A stretch of 64,000 nt of DNA. Origin: an uncultured Clostridia bacterium. Lineage in GTDB: Bacteria; Bacillota; Clostridia; Monoglobales; Monoglobaceae. The translations under genes were made by a program, and so were the position numbers. The stretch covers positions 25,694 through 89,693 of the forward strand of contig CANQQJ010000008.1 of assembly GCA_947625905.1 (NCBI GenBank), given 5' to 3'. This document shows, one piece after another, positions 29,101 to 35,716 of the stretch. The notes below the pieces were generated by a model that was not told the DNA's origin, did no database searches, and saw nothing but the letters and a program-made list of their open reading frames with translations. The stretch's first letter is position 1, and every line of letters begins with the position of its first letter.

Positions 29101-29137
29101 CCTCGGCTTCTTTGATAATGCCGCCGATATAGAATAA
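20162..29137 (+). CDS. Three-module nonribosomal peptide synthetase with terminal reductase
   Basis: 2991 residues, order A-T-C-A-T-C-A-T-R. A1 about 1-460, T1 with L-G-G-D-S (S508), C1 with H-H-I-V-C-D-G (682-688), A2 about 996-1470, T2 (S1522), C2 with H-H-I-I-S-D-G (1698-1704), A3 about 2003-2470, T3 with L-G-G-T-S (S2541), and a Rossmann reductase with V-T-G-A-T-G-F-L-G near 2626 and Y-I-N-T-K near 2785. It would build a tripeptide-like chain and release it as an aldehyde or alcohol. Specificity positions read by eye: A2 D-A-M-F-S-G-A-I-F, A3 D-F-M-C-D-G-G-V-S, neither a code I know. A1 lacks the Asp that binds the amino group (region AFYFILSVGDIF), so it may load a non-amino acid. AAGGAG precedes the ATG. 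No phosphopantetheinyl transferase is in the window. Confidence 0.95.
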   Translation: MLNLFREQASKHGGRVALSEPSTGRSDTYKQLDENARRIAAKLKEQGVRRGDAVMITAARSIGFIEAMFGILMAGGAYVPLSDHYPADRKAYIQSDCGAKIIIDDAFINDAYGFEPVSEICDIKPDDTALIIYTSGSTGKPKGVIHDHESIRNEVLLYGDILKLKDDDIYGINVAFYFILSVGDIFTGLSNGITEIIIPDEFKGDPESLADFIEKHKITSAVIMPKVLRYFTRKGGSLRTVVSCGERLSQIAPDGYRLLNCYGMTELTGECLTFEVDKAYDNTPIGKPSGNVSAYVLDENGNAADEGEICIAGHMAKGYLNRPEETARAFTPNPFKNIDGHDLLIHTGDLGKRLPDGNLLYLNRKDWMLKINGQRVEPGEIESAIRETDGIRDTAVKDFIDATGQIFLAAYYISDSEKDEKELKKVLSLKLPEYMVPEFFVRLEKLPVNANGKLDRAALPKPDIDLRRAEYKAPENERQKLIVQAFEEILCIENIGINDEFFALGGDSIKVLMLQKALREKGIEISSASVFSSQTPKLLSETVGDGSELSSYKGEDADSYPLTRAQMSIYLDSREERGTAYNNVFSLLLPNDMADETRLKNAVETVLNDYPILGASVKIIDGAPSLAPSGRKITAEIKQTEITDKNTLAKSVDLPFDLENDLLTRAVIFKTPAGLCLVLVMHHIVCDGTSASIIIGNIAAVFGGEPTAKEEMSNLTLAQYEAAHPEITQADNEVYRKMLDDLEGDTELYSDDDPELADFKGRLGVYNTTLFTQRQELSGSLAASLSERRFTESTLFMSAYAYMLRLFCNQKNVLFFTGENGRHDPVLQNTVGMMVHNLPVLAHIDENADCADFMADMQRSFHELAAHDGADIPQLCGEYGIRPDCFFVYQGDMLSGVNIDGRYIPMEMHVSDDVMASLTLHVLKQNSGDYLLRFEYAAEKLAAETVKRMAEVYTMIAAGLCGGGKLKDIRLVTDENVAETERFNQTETDCPDTNIVSMFREQAAKYPDRPAVRFKDETLTYAQVDDISERIAGKIRSLGLGGGDVVSVLIPRCAYMVTASLGALKSGAAYQPLDSAYPADRLTFMMSDAEAKLLIADEALLSKVPEYKGEILLTKDIPELPDLGRTEKDPEPNDLFTLLYTSGSTGVPKGVMLEHRNLVNFCCWYRDFFKMNEHSRAAAYASYGFDANMMDMYPALTAGACVCIAEEEIRLDLIELEKWFDRLGITHSFMTTQIGRQFYTMASPENLKYLSVGGEKLVPVRPKDTSTRFYNAYGPTECTIFTTIMPVERLYERVPIGKALANCKCYVVDENLRRLPPLVPGELLISGLGVARGYLNREDLTEKAFIRNPFSDDKDYIRAYRSGDVVRLLPSGEIDFIGRNDGQVKVRGFRIELTEVEGVIREFGGVTDATVQAFEDEKTGEKYIAAYIVGDSEINISALNDYIRERKPSYMVPSVTMQIPSIPLNQNQKVNKRELPEPIRKQDEIIPPRNETQQKIFDLTAEVLGYNDFGITTDIFDAGLSSIGAVRLNVLLSKAFDSPVKTSDLKENNTVEKLERFFARAERAEAFEILSDYPLTKTQEGIFVEAIAHPETTIYNIPVLLKLGEGVDENRLKTAVIRAINAHPYIKTRLFMDGGGNIRQRRMNGDLSFDESSIETVIADDIESIKPRLVKPYNLLGGRLFGAKLIKADGMYLFLEMHHIISDGASLSIILRDISRAYDGEELAEESYSSFEAALSEERARASEDYVRAKEYYASLLSGCDTDCLPKPDKNDTENKAGFMTVRSSLSPKEVEAYCLKHKVTPNGFFNAVFGFVLGRYNNADDAVFTTIYNGRNDSRTADSVGMFVKTLPVYCDIDGQKTVSELVKDTGSQLLDSMENDVYSFAEISREYGVSADIMVAYQDSGISEHIIGGEKCGITTLSLDAAKSKLSVDITVKDGAYEYAAEYYADLYSDEFIRTFVSSMDTAAASFITSKYIREVSMLSSEDAEAIKGFNDTDYPIELVSVNRLFEAQAAAHPERIAVISGDESLTYGELNERANRIARSLAEKGVRLDEPVGMLLPRDVNIPAAEYGIMKAGGAFLPMLPDYPDDRVDFCLRDSHARFVITTDELKQKRAELFGGKPYAALALSELLRNENASDPETDIPEDSLAYCIYTSGSTGTPKGVMIEHGNLCNFVNANPKNKETFEYVSGGKTALAIAAVSFDFSVMEIHISLCNGMTVCIATDEEIHDPLVLAKLIEENDVEVMCGTPSFMTNIAEIPQAAKALTRIKMYDLGAEAFTPPLYGLLRKASPDAVIINGYGPTEATVSCIAKVMTSRENITIGKPAANVKAYIIDKHRHILPAGAKGELAIGGLGVGRGYVGLKEKTAEAFIELENGRAYRSGDIARYLPNGEIEFFGRADNQVKLRGLRVELDEITNVMCGYPDVTNAVVIVKGEGQQQYLCGYFTASKQIEKRALTDHLKKSLAHYMVPSVLIQLDKLPMTKNGKIDKKALPEPDAAQQRAAGRKAANGTEQIFCDMFAAVLGLDTVYADDDFFELGGTSLLASKIAVRCMTQNIPVVYKDIFDNTTPEKLAAFVSASEAPSAETKTAAEIKTNEEPEPLYDVLKYNAAPHVGEINYTDIGNVLVTGATGFLGAHVLKRLIDGGAEKIFCLARNNSKLTAEERVKMMLMFYFDDTYDELFEGGITVIDSDITSGDLTAKLRGHDFDTVINCAACVKHFSNSDILEKVNVEGVENLISACLELDKSLVQISTVSVGGESVGGSIPEHVRLSESMLEFGQNLDNKYINTKHRAEKAVLTAVRDKGLRGKVIRVGNLMSREKDGEFQANFRTNNFMNTLRAYAALGCFPISELDTDVEFSPIDCVAAAILKLAGTPPEFTVFHAYNSHFVHMDNVIEGMRENGIFIKKVSDEEFEKRFNELLSSDEKSMEVSALISYRENDAEHRMIESVNKFTVKALYKLGFSWPLINENYISRAINALVTLGFFDNAADIE

Positions 29138-29150
29138 GCGGGGTGTTACT

Positions 29151-30914
29151 TTGCAAAGAAATGATTATCTTATAAGAAAAAAACTGTACAGTTACCTGCT
29201 CCCCAGCGTTATGGTGACGGCGGCTCTGCAGCTCGGCTCCCTTGTGGATTCGATAATAGTGGGCAATCTTATGGGAAGCTACGCCGTTTCGGCGCTTAAT
29301 ATAGCCACGCCCCTTGCTTTTTTCCTACAGCTGCCCGCTATATTGCTGGGAATGGGCGGCTCCGTGACCGCCGCCGTTTATCTCGGCAAAAGAGACGCGG
29401 GCTCGGCTTCGGACGTATTATCGATCTCGATATCGGCGACGATATTTTTATCGCTGCTGTTCTCCGCCGCCGAGCTTGCCTCCGCGCCTTTTTTCGCCGC
29501 CAAGCTCACGGCGGCTCAAGGTGGCGATATGTATGATATGGTAAAGACCGTGCTGTACGTGAACGGCATAGGCCTGTGGCCTGTTTGCGCGGTTTTGGCA
29601 ATATCATATTTTATGAATGTGGACAATAATCCGAACCTTTCGGCGGCGCTTCACATAACCGCGAATGTTATAAATCTTTCGCTCGATTATATCCTTGTCA
29701 AATACACGCCCTACGGCGTGGGCGCGTCGACAGCTTCGACAATAATAGGCTATATCATAAGCGGCGCGATATTTGTCCCGATATACCTGAGATCAAAAAG
29801 AAGAATGCTTAAATTCAAAAAAATAAGCATACTGAAAAAATCGACGCTTTTTCTTGAATCGGCCAAAAACGGAATGCCGAATATGGCCATGTTCGCACTG
29901 ACGGCGGCAAGCCTTGTCATAATGAACACAAGCACTCTTTACATACTCGGCCAGGATATGATGACGGTTTACTCGATAACCAATGACACTAATTTTATTG
30001 TCCAGCTGTGCCTTAACGGCATTGTTGAGGTGATACCGACTATCGCGGGAGTGCTGTACGGCGAGAAAGATTATTACGGCATAAGGCGGCTGCTGCTGCG
30101 CATATTAAAAGTGACAGGCGGTGTTTTCACGGTGCTTATCGGCGTATTCCTTGCCGCTCCCCGGCTCATTTCCAAATTGTACGGTTTCAGCATACCCGAG
30201 CTTGAGCCGCTGTATCTGCAATGCCTGCGGATATTCAGCTTGAGCTTCGCGTTTTACGCCGTAAACTCGATTATCCAAAACTATTACAGAACAATAGGCC
30301 AAGCGGGCATCGCGACGCTTGACACCCTGCTTGAAATGTTTGTAATAAAAATACCTCTCGCGCTGGGCGCGATGATGCTGTTCGGCGTAAGAGGCATATT
30401 TGCCTCGATGATAATCAGCGAGATCGCGGCGATACTTATCGTCACGGTCGTAAGGCGCGCTTTGCAGAAAAAGGGCAAAATACCGCAGAGAGGTTTCGCC
30501 GCCATACCCGACACGGGAGGCGATGTTTTCTATGACGTCACCGTCACGGGCACGGCCGATGAAGCGGTCGGAATATCCGAAAAGCTCATTGACTATTGCG
30601 TGAGCCGGGGGATAGATAAAAACAAGGCCAACACCGTGGGTATCGCGGCCGAAGAGCTGACCTTAAATATCGGGAAATACGGCTACAAAAACATCAAGAG
30701 AAGTTATATTGACATATGCTTGGTAAAAAGCGAGAATTCGCTGATCCTGCGTCTGCGCGACGACGGTATACCTTTTGATCCCCTCGAATATAAACACGAC
30801 GAAGCCGATAAATATAATTTGGGCGGAATCGAGCTGATAAAACGCATGGCGGACAAAATGGAATACACAAGGGTCCTGAATATGAACAACACTGTTGTGG
30901 AGATCCGCTTATAG
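29151..30914 (+). CDS. MATE-family exporter fused to a GHKL (anti-sigma-type) ATPase domain
   Basis: 587 residues from a TTG start 13 bp after the NRPS stop, so it is co-transcribed. Residues 1-455 form a 12-helix MATE transporter (LVDSIIVGNLMGSYAVSALN, MNVDNNPNLS), which uses Na+ or H+ to expel compounds. Residues 465-587 are a soluble HATPase_c_2 domain like RsbW/SpoIIAB: the N-box E-E-L-T-L-N-I-G-K-Y-G-Y near 505, the D-D-G-I-P-F-D-P G1 box near 545 and L-G-G-I-E-L-I-K-R-M-A as G2. All ATP-binding boxes look intact. Position suggests export of, or self-protection against, the NRPS product, with the ATPase domain sensing or signalling. The fusion is unusual. Confidence 0.9.
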   Translation: MQRNDYLIRKKLYSYLLPSVMVTAALQLGSLVDSIIVGNLMGSYAVSALNIATPLAFFLQLPAILLGMGGSVTAAVYLGKRDAGSASDVLSISISATIFLSLLFSAAELASAPFFAAKLTAAQGGDMYDMVKTVLYVNGIGLWPVCAVLAISYFMNVDNNPNLSAALHITANVINLSLDYILVKYTPYGVGASTASTIIGYIISGAIFVPIYLRSKRRMLKFKKISILKKSTLFLESAKNGMPNMAMFALTAASLVIMNTSTLYILGQDMMTVYSITNDTNFIVQLCLNGIVEVIPTIAGVLYGEKDYYGIRRLLLRILKVTGGVFTVLIGVFLAAPRLISKLYGFSIPELEPLYLQCLRIFSLSFAFYAVNSIIQNYYRTIGQAGIATLDTLLEMFVIKIPLALGAMMLFGVRGIFASMIISEIAAILIVTVVRRALQKKGKIPQRGFAAIPDTGGDVFYDVTVTGTADEAVGISEKLIDYCVSRGIDKNKANTVGIAAEELTLNIGKYGYKNIKRSYIDICLVKSENSLILRLRDDGIPFDPLEYKHDEADKYNLGGIELIKRMADKMEYTRVLNMNNTVVEIRL

Positions 30915-31011
30915 CATATCGGATATTTGCAGTCTTTTATTTCCTATTTGAGTATAATATCCGCGCCAGCGGAATTGTTAACAATCGGTGTTATAAAACG
31001 CAAATCGGTTC

Positions 31012-31040
31012 TTGATTTACTCGGCGCGGTGTGTTATAAT
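31012..31040 (+). promoter_or_regulatory. Promoter of the DUF624 gene
   Basis: TTGATT (31012-31017), a 17-bp spacer and TATAAT (31035-31040), 34 bp before ATG 31075. It separates this gene from the NRPS operon. Confidence 0.8.
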
Positions 31041-31074
31041 AGATATAATTTCAAACGCAGAAAGGAAAGGCGCT

Positions 31075-31956
31075 ATGTCACTGTTTAGCAGAATGTATGA
31101 AAGACCCGGAAAGGGCGTTCCCGAGAACGCGCCCGAGAAAAAGGGCTTCATGCTGTATCTTGATATATTGATACACAAATTTTCAAAATTTCTCATGATC
31201 AATTTTTTCCATACGATCCTGAGTCTTGTATGGATAGTGCTGCTCATAATGGCCGCAAGAGTGATCCTCGTTTCGACAAATCTGCTCGATACTGTCACAT
31301 CCGCGCTTGCGGCGGCGGGCGCGGACGCCGATATTGAGGCGCTGCGCGGCGAGTCGGCGATCATGATGCAGACGTTTTTGGGAATAAGTCTTTTTGTGCT
31401 GTGGGGTTCGGGTCCCTCCTCCGCCGCATACTCTTATTTAATAAGATGTTTTGTTAACAGACTTCCGCTCTTTGTTATAAGCGACGGATTTGACAAATTA
31501 AAAGAGAATTTTAAGCAGGGCCTTTTTGTGGCCGTAATTGACTTGATCATGCTTATTATATCAATTAACGCGGTCTGCTTCTATTATCATTACTATACGC
31601 AGACGCATAAATTGGTACTGCTGCTGATGATGTATATTATCATAAGCATCATAATAACGTACACCATGATGCATCCGTATATCTATCAGTTCATGGTAAC
31701 GTTTAAGCTGAAACTCCGCGATATTTACAAAAACGCGCTGCTGATGACGCTGGCAAAGCTCCCCGGCAATTTCCTTATGCTGGTTCTTAATGTTATCGTG
31801 CTGTTTTCGCTGTTCACGTTTCTCATACCCTATGCCGCGGCTTTTGTCATGCTGATCCTGGGTCTGTGCATATCGCGGTACCCGTCGGAATTTTACGCCG
31901 CAAGGGTTATCGGCAGACTTATGGATGAAAAAAAGAATAGTTTGTCGGAGCGGTAG
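31075..31956 (+). CDS. YesL-like DUF624 membrane protein
   Basis: 293 residues from ATG 31075, with GAAAGGAAAGG upstream. It has five to six predicted transmembrane helices; the region LDILIHKFSKFLMINFFHTI near the N-terminus and S-Y-L-I-R-C-F-V-N-R in the middle match the DUF624 family (PF04854), whose best-known member YesL accompanies pectin-degradation ABC systems in Bacillus. No such partner is adjacent here; the nearest is the glycan locus at 50-64 kb. It is monocistronic, with its own promoter and terminator. Confidence 0.85.
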   Translation: MSLFSRMYERPGKGVPENAPEKKGFMLYLDILIHKFSKFLMINFFHTILSLVWIVLLIMAARVILVSTNLLDTVTSALAAAGADADIEALRGESAIMMQTFLGISLFVLWGSGPSSAAYSYLIRCFVNRLPLFVISDGFDKLKENFKQGLFVAVIDLIMLIISINAVCFYYHYYTQTHKLVLLLMMYIIISIIITYTMMHPYIYQFMVTFKLKLRDIYKNALLMTLAKLPGNFLMLVLNVIVLFSLFTFLIPYAAAFVMLILGLCISRYPSEFYAARVIGRLMDEKKNSLSER

Positions 31957-31974
31957 ATGTGCTCCGTATACAAG

Positions 31975-32006
31975 AAAAGGCCTCCGCGTATCGCGGAGAC
32001 CTTTTT
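31975..32006. terminator. Bidirectional terminator between convergent genes
   Basis: AAAAGGCCTCCGCG (31975-31988) pairs with CGCGGAGACCTTTT (31992-32005) around a TAT loop, with one mismatch. T-rich on both sides, it can end both the DUF624 gene and the minus-strand GLUG operon. Confidence 0.85.
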
Positions 32007-32022
32007 GTGTTTTATCCGCCTC

Positions 32023-35000
32023 TCAATTTGCCGGTATTTTATATTCCGAGGATCCCGAAAGGGGGCGCGCGCCGTCAAAACCGTCCCAAATAAAGGCTTT
32101 GACATAAGCGGCATTTGCCGTATCAGATTTCATTCCGATATCGCGCGTTTCTCCGACCGCCGCTCCGATTTCGGCCGAGTTTATATCAACAAGGACACCG
32201 CCGCGGGTGTAAGACGCGATGATCAGCCTCGCTCCCGCGCCCGACAAATTGCTTACGTTTGCCCAAACGTCTCCGTTTGAAACCGTTAGGCTGTTTATGA
32301 TATACGCCCATTCGTTTTCGGGTCCGCACGTAGGCTCTGCTGTGGGTTCCGCAGTCGGTTCTGTTGATGGTTCAACCGAGGGTTCCGCGGTTGGTTCTGT
32401 TGATGGTTCAACCGAGGGTTCCGCAGTCGGTTCTGTTGATGGCTCAACCGTGGGTTCCGCGGTCGGTTCTGTTGTCGGCTCGACTGTGGGTTCCGTTGTC
32501 GCTTCTAACGTCGGTTCCGCTGTGGGCTCTGTTGTGGGTTCTATCGTCGGCTCTGACGTCGGCTCGGATGTGGGTTCTGTTGTCGGTTCCGCCATAGGCT
32601 CGGATGTGGGTTCTATCGTCGGCTCTGACGTCGGCTCGGAGGTGGATTCCGGCGTCGGTTCTGTTGACGGTTCAATCGAGGGCTCCGCCGAAGGTTCGGG
32701 TTTTGTATGCTGCCATTTTAAATATGGCAGACTGCTGTTAAACTCATCCGAAACATCCCATACATCTCCGACATTGAGCCCGCTTATAATGCCGCGCATT
32801 TCGTCAAGCGAGGCTTTCGCGTTTACCTCTCCGGGGCTGCCGTATTCGACTTTTCCGATCGGTTCAAGACCCGAATTTACGCCGCTCGGCTCGATCAAGC
32901 AATAGCAGTTTTCCGCAATGCCGTAACTGAACAGCCCGATAAGCGCGCCGCAGTTTTGAAGTCCGTCCTTTACCTCTCCTATCGTGTAACAATTTCTAAT
33001 CCCGTCGTTTTGAGCGGTCGACGTGACCGCTATGCGCCCCGCGATGCCGCCGACGCAGAACGCTCTCGCGGATATCGTTCCGACGTTATAGCAATTTTCG
33101 ACAAGTGCTCCGAACGACACATCGCCGACGATGCCGCCGTCGTAATTTCCGTTGCCCGTGATACTTCCGCTGTTCACACATTCCGATATATCGGTATATT
33201 TCGCCTCTCCCGCGATCCCGCCTTTATATTGTCCGGTACCGCTCTCGTATGAGACCGCGCCTTTGTTTTCGCATTGTTTTATCACGGCTTTGGATGACGG
33301 ATTCGCGCCTTGGCTCAGTCCGCAAATTCCGCCCAGGCGTCCGCCCGCGCCGCTGACGCTCACGCTGCTTACACAGTTTTGGATGGTTCCTTGGTTGCTG
33401 CCGCATATACCGCCTATGTCGGAATAGCTTGAGGTTGACGAAGAGCTGACGCTGCCCTCGACCGTGAGGTTTTTGATAACCGACGACGCGGTGTTCACTC
33501 CGAACAGCCCCAAAAAAGTGCCCGACGAATTTATCATAAGCCCGCTCACCTTGTGCCCGTTTCCGTCGAAGGTGCCGAATTTATACGCCGCGCTGCCTAT
33601 CGGCGTCCAGTTCAGACTGCCGCCCAGGTCAATGTCGCGAAGCAGCACAGCGTTTTTTTCGCTGTCGTCAACAGCTGTCGTTACTTTCCCGTTCACATAC
33701 ATCGCGTACCACGCGAGCTCGTTTCCCGTCGAGATCCGCCACGCGCCGTCTTTGAACTCGGGCTCATCTAAGTCCCCGTCCCACACGGCGTTCGGCTCGG
33801 TCTCTATGGCAATCGTCTTTTCGCCCGCCTCGATATCCGAATTTGATACCTCAAACATGCCGCTGCGCTTGGCATAGCCTCTGCGTTTTATCGTATAGGA
33901 ATACTGCCCCTCGGGCAGCAGATAGCCGCCGTCCTCGGCAGGGATCACATGATCTCCGCTTTTGACTTCAGATATAAAATCATCAAGCTCGGTCCCGCTT
34001 TCGCTGTCGGTAAACGAAAACTGCACTTTCGCCTTGGGCAGAGCGGCCAGCACAACCTTGGTATTGACATCGCCTCTGCCGACAGTCACTCTGCCCGAAG
34101 CCGCGCCGTACCCGAACAGCTCCGCGGTATATTCATATTCGCCGTTTGGCAGGCTGAACTCGTATTTTCCGCCTTCCGAGCCGCTCGGCATCAGGTCATC
34201 GCCTTTATCCGTTTTCAGGGTGAACGCAGCATTCGGCGGCTCGACCTCAAACACAACGTTGTAGGTGTTTTGCTTTAACTCAATATCCGTGTAAATGTCC
34301 GAGCTTTCAATGCTTATCGTGCCGCTCTCGGGAATATAATCGCCTTCGTCATAAGCCGCGGTGTAGGTATATTCGCCTTTTTTAAGATTTTCGAACACAT
34401 AAGTTCCGCCGTCGCCCGCGCTCGGCATAAATTCTTCGTTTTGGTCTTTAAGGGTGACCTCCGCCTCCGTCGGTTCCACGCTGAACACCGCCTTAAAAAC
34501 GGCGTTCGGGTTTTGACGCTTCAGAATCGGATAACCGTTGTTTATCGGCGCGTCTTTTATATCGCTTTCAAAAGCTCCGCCTAAACTTGCTGTTATTTCT
34601 TCCGATTTAAGCTCATCTTCCGAGGCCGAGCGGACGGTGTCTCCGTTTTCGCCCTGGACCGCCTCGATCTCGGCGTTTATGGAATCATTTTTCAGGAAAT
34701 AGCAATTCGCGAATTTGCCGATATAGGTTTTGCCCTGCCCCGCGACGCCGCCTTTATACACATAAGTCGGACTGCTTGTTGACGAGCACGAGACCTCGCC
34801 GATCGAATACGCGCCGCTGACGCCTGTGAATCCGTAGGCATAGCCCACCAGACCGCCGACAGCGTTGTTGCCGCTGACGCTTCCGGTATTATAGACATTT
34901 TCGATAACCGTGCTGCCTTGGATCCTTCCCGCGATACCGCCCACATTTTTGCCGCTTGTCGTCTCAACGTTTCCGCTGTTGTACGCGCTTTCGATCACGG

Positions 35001-35700
35001 TTTTGCCGCTGCAGTCGCCCGCGATGCCGCCTATGTGCGTTCCGCTTGAGCTTGTGTTTGATATCGTGCCCGTGTTTTGCGACGCGCTTATAACGCCGCC
35101 CGAGTTAAAACCCGCTATGCCTCCGGTGCCTTTCGCGGATGTCGATGTGACGCTGCCGCGGTTTTCGCAGCCCGATATAACGCCCTTGTTGTATCCGGCG
35201 ATGCCGCCGCTGTAATAGCCCTTGCCTGTGACTTCAACGAGGCTCACGCAGTTTTCGATTGTTCCCTCGCTGTACGCCGCGATACCGCCTATGTATGAGG
35301 TGCTGCTGTAGCCCGTGTATTCAACGGTGCCGTGCGCGGTCAGGTTCGCAATCTTTCCCGAGGGCGCTAAATAGCCGAACAGCCCGAGGCAGCTTCCCGA
35401 GCTTTTGTACGCGTATGTTATGCTTCTGCCGTTTCCGTTAAATGTGCCCGCGTACTTGTAGTTTGAAGTGCCGATCGTGTCAGGCAAATTGTCAACCGTG
35501 ATGTCATCTGTAAGAATTGCGTTTGCCGTCGGGTCTTTTTTGACTTCCGCCGCGAAGGCCTTAAGGTCATCGGCGCTGTTTATCACGTAAGCGCCGTCCT
35601 CGTTTTGCGTCAACTCTGCGAGCTGCACGCTCCCGGCGGCAAAAGAGCTTTGGAACAGAAGCGCGAAAACAAGCAGCGCCGCGAATATTTTTATCTTCAT
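32023..35700 (-). CDS. Secreted GLUG-repeat protein with PEGA-like domains
   Basis: 1225 residues. Residues 1-21 are a signal peptide ([10 protein letters not shown]). Residues 45-370 and 640-985 are two blocks of GLUG-type repeats ([17 protein letters not shown] pattern, about 22-24 residues per rung), which build an extended beta-solenoid. Between them, about 385-620, lie three PEGA-like beta domains (P-N-G-E-Y-E-Y-T-A type). An acidic Glu-Pro-Thr/Ser linker covers 1000-1122, and the C-terminal domain (1130-1225) carries [11 protein letters not shown] 35700 has AGGAAAGGAAA upstream and follows the preceding gene by 16 bp, so it is the second gene of the B12-riboswitch operon. A role in cobalamin capture or surface adhesion is inferred only from the operon. 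Confidence 0.85.
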   Translation of the reverse strand: MKIKIFAALLVFALLFQSSFAAGSVQLAELTQNEDGAYVINSADDLKAFAAEVKKDPTANAILTDDITVDNLPDTIGTSNYKYAGTFNGNGRSITYAYKSSGSCLGLFGYLAPSGKIANLTAHGTVEYTGYSSTSYIGGIAAYSEGTIENCVSLVEVTGKGYYSGGIAGYNKGVISGCENRGSVTSTSAKGTGGIAGFNSGGVISASQNTGTISNTSSSGTHIGGIAGDCSGKTVIESAYNSGNVETTSGKNVGGIAGRIQGSTVIENVYNTGSVSGNNAVGGLVGYAYGFTGVSGAYSIGEVSCSSTSSPTYVYKGGVAGQGKTYIGKFANCYFLKNDSINAEIEAVQGENGDTVRSASEDELKSEEITASLGGAFESDIKDAPINNGYPILKRQNPNAVFKAVFSVEPTEAEVTLKDQNEEFMPSAGDGGTYVFENLKKGEYTYTAAYDEGDYIPESGTISIESSDIYTDIELKQNTYNVVFEVEPPNAAFTLKTDKGDDLMPSGSEGGKYEFSLPNGEYEYTAELFGYGAASGRVTVGRGDVNTKVVLAALPKAKVQFSFTDSESGTELDDFISEVKSGDHVIPAEDGGYLLPEGQYSYTIKRRGYAKRSGMFEVSNSDIEAGEKTIAIETEPNAVWDGDLDEPEFKDGAWRISTGNELAWYAMYVNGKVTTAVDDSEKNAVLLRDIDLGGSLNWTPIGSAAYKFGTFDGNGHKVSGLMINSSGTFLGLFGVNTASSVIKNLTVEGSVSSSSTSSYSDIGGICGSNQGTIQNCVSSVSVSGAGGRLGGICGLSQGANPSSKAVIKQCENKGAVSYESGTGQYKGGIAGEAKYTDISECVNSGSITGNGNYDGGIVGDVSFGALVENCYNVGTISARAFCVGGIAGRIAVTSTAQNDGIRNCYTIGEVKDGLQNCGALIGLFSYGIAENCYCLIEPSGVNSGLEPIGKVEYGSPGEVNAKASLDEMRGIISGLNVGDVWDVSDEFNSSLPYLKWQHTKPEPSAEPSIEPSTEPTPESTSEPTSEPTIEPTSEPMAEPTTEPTSEPTSEPTIEPTTEPTAEPTLEATTEPTVEPTTEPTAEPTVEPSTEPTAEPSVEPSTEPTAEPSVEPSTEPTAEPTAEPTCGPENEWAYIINSLTVSNGDVWANVSNLSGAGARLIIASYTRGGVLVDINSAEIGAAVGETRDIGMKSDTANAAYVKAFIWDGFDGARPLSGSSEYKIPAN
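32335..32700 (-). repeat. Degenerate 12/36-bp repeats coding the Glu-Pro linker
   Basis: Near-identical 36-bp copies of a GGTTCTGTTGATGGTTCAAC-containing unit sit at about 32357-32460, followed by more diverged 12-bp units. In frame they encode E-P-T/S repeats, a spacer typical of wall-spanning surface proteins. A similar 42-bp repeat lies at 36040-36250 in the next gene. Confidence 0.75.
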
Positions 35701-35716
35701 TTTGCAATTTCCTTTC

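Noticed and set aside
32335..32700. Plus-strand frame rich in V-G-S repeats
   Set aside because: It is the complement of the Glu-Pro linker of the GLUG protein; low complexity reads open on both strands.
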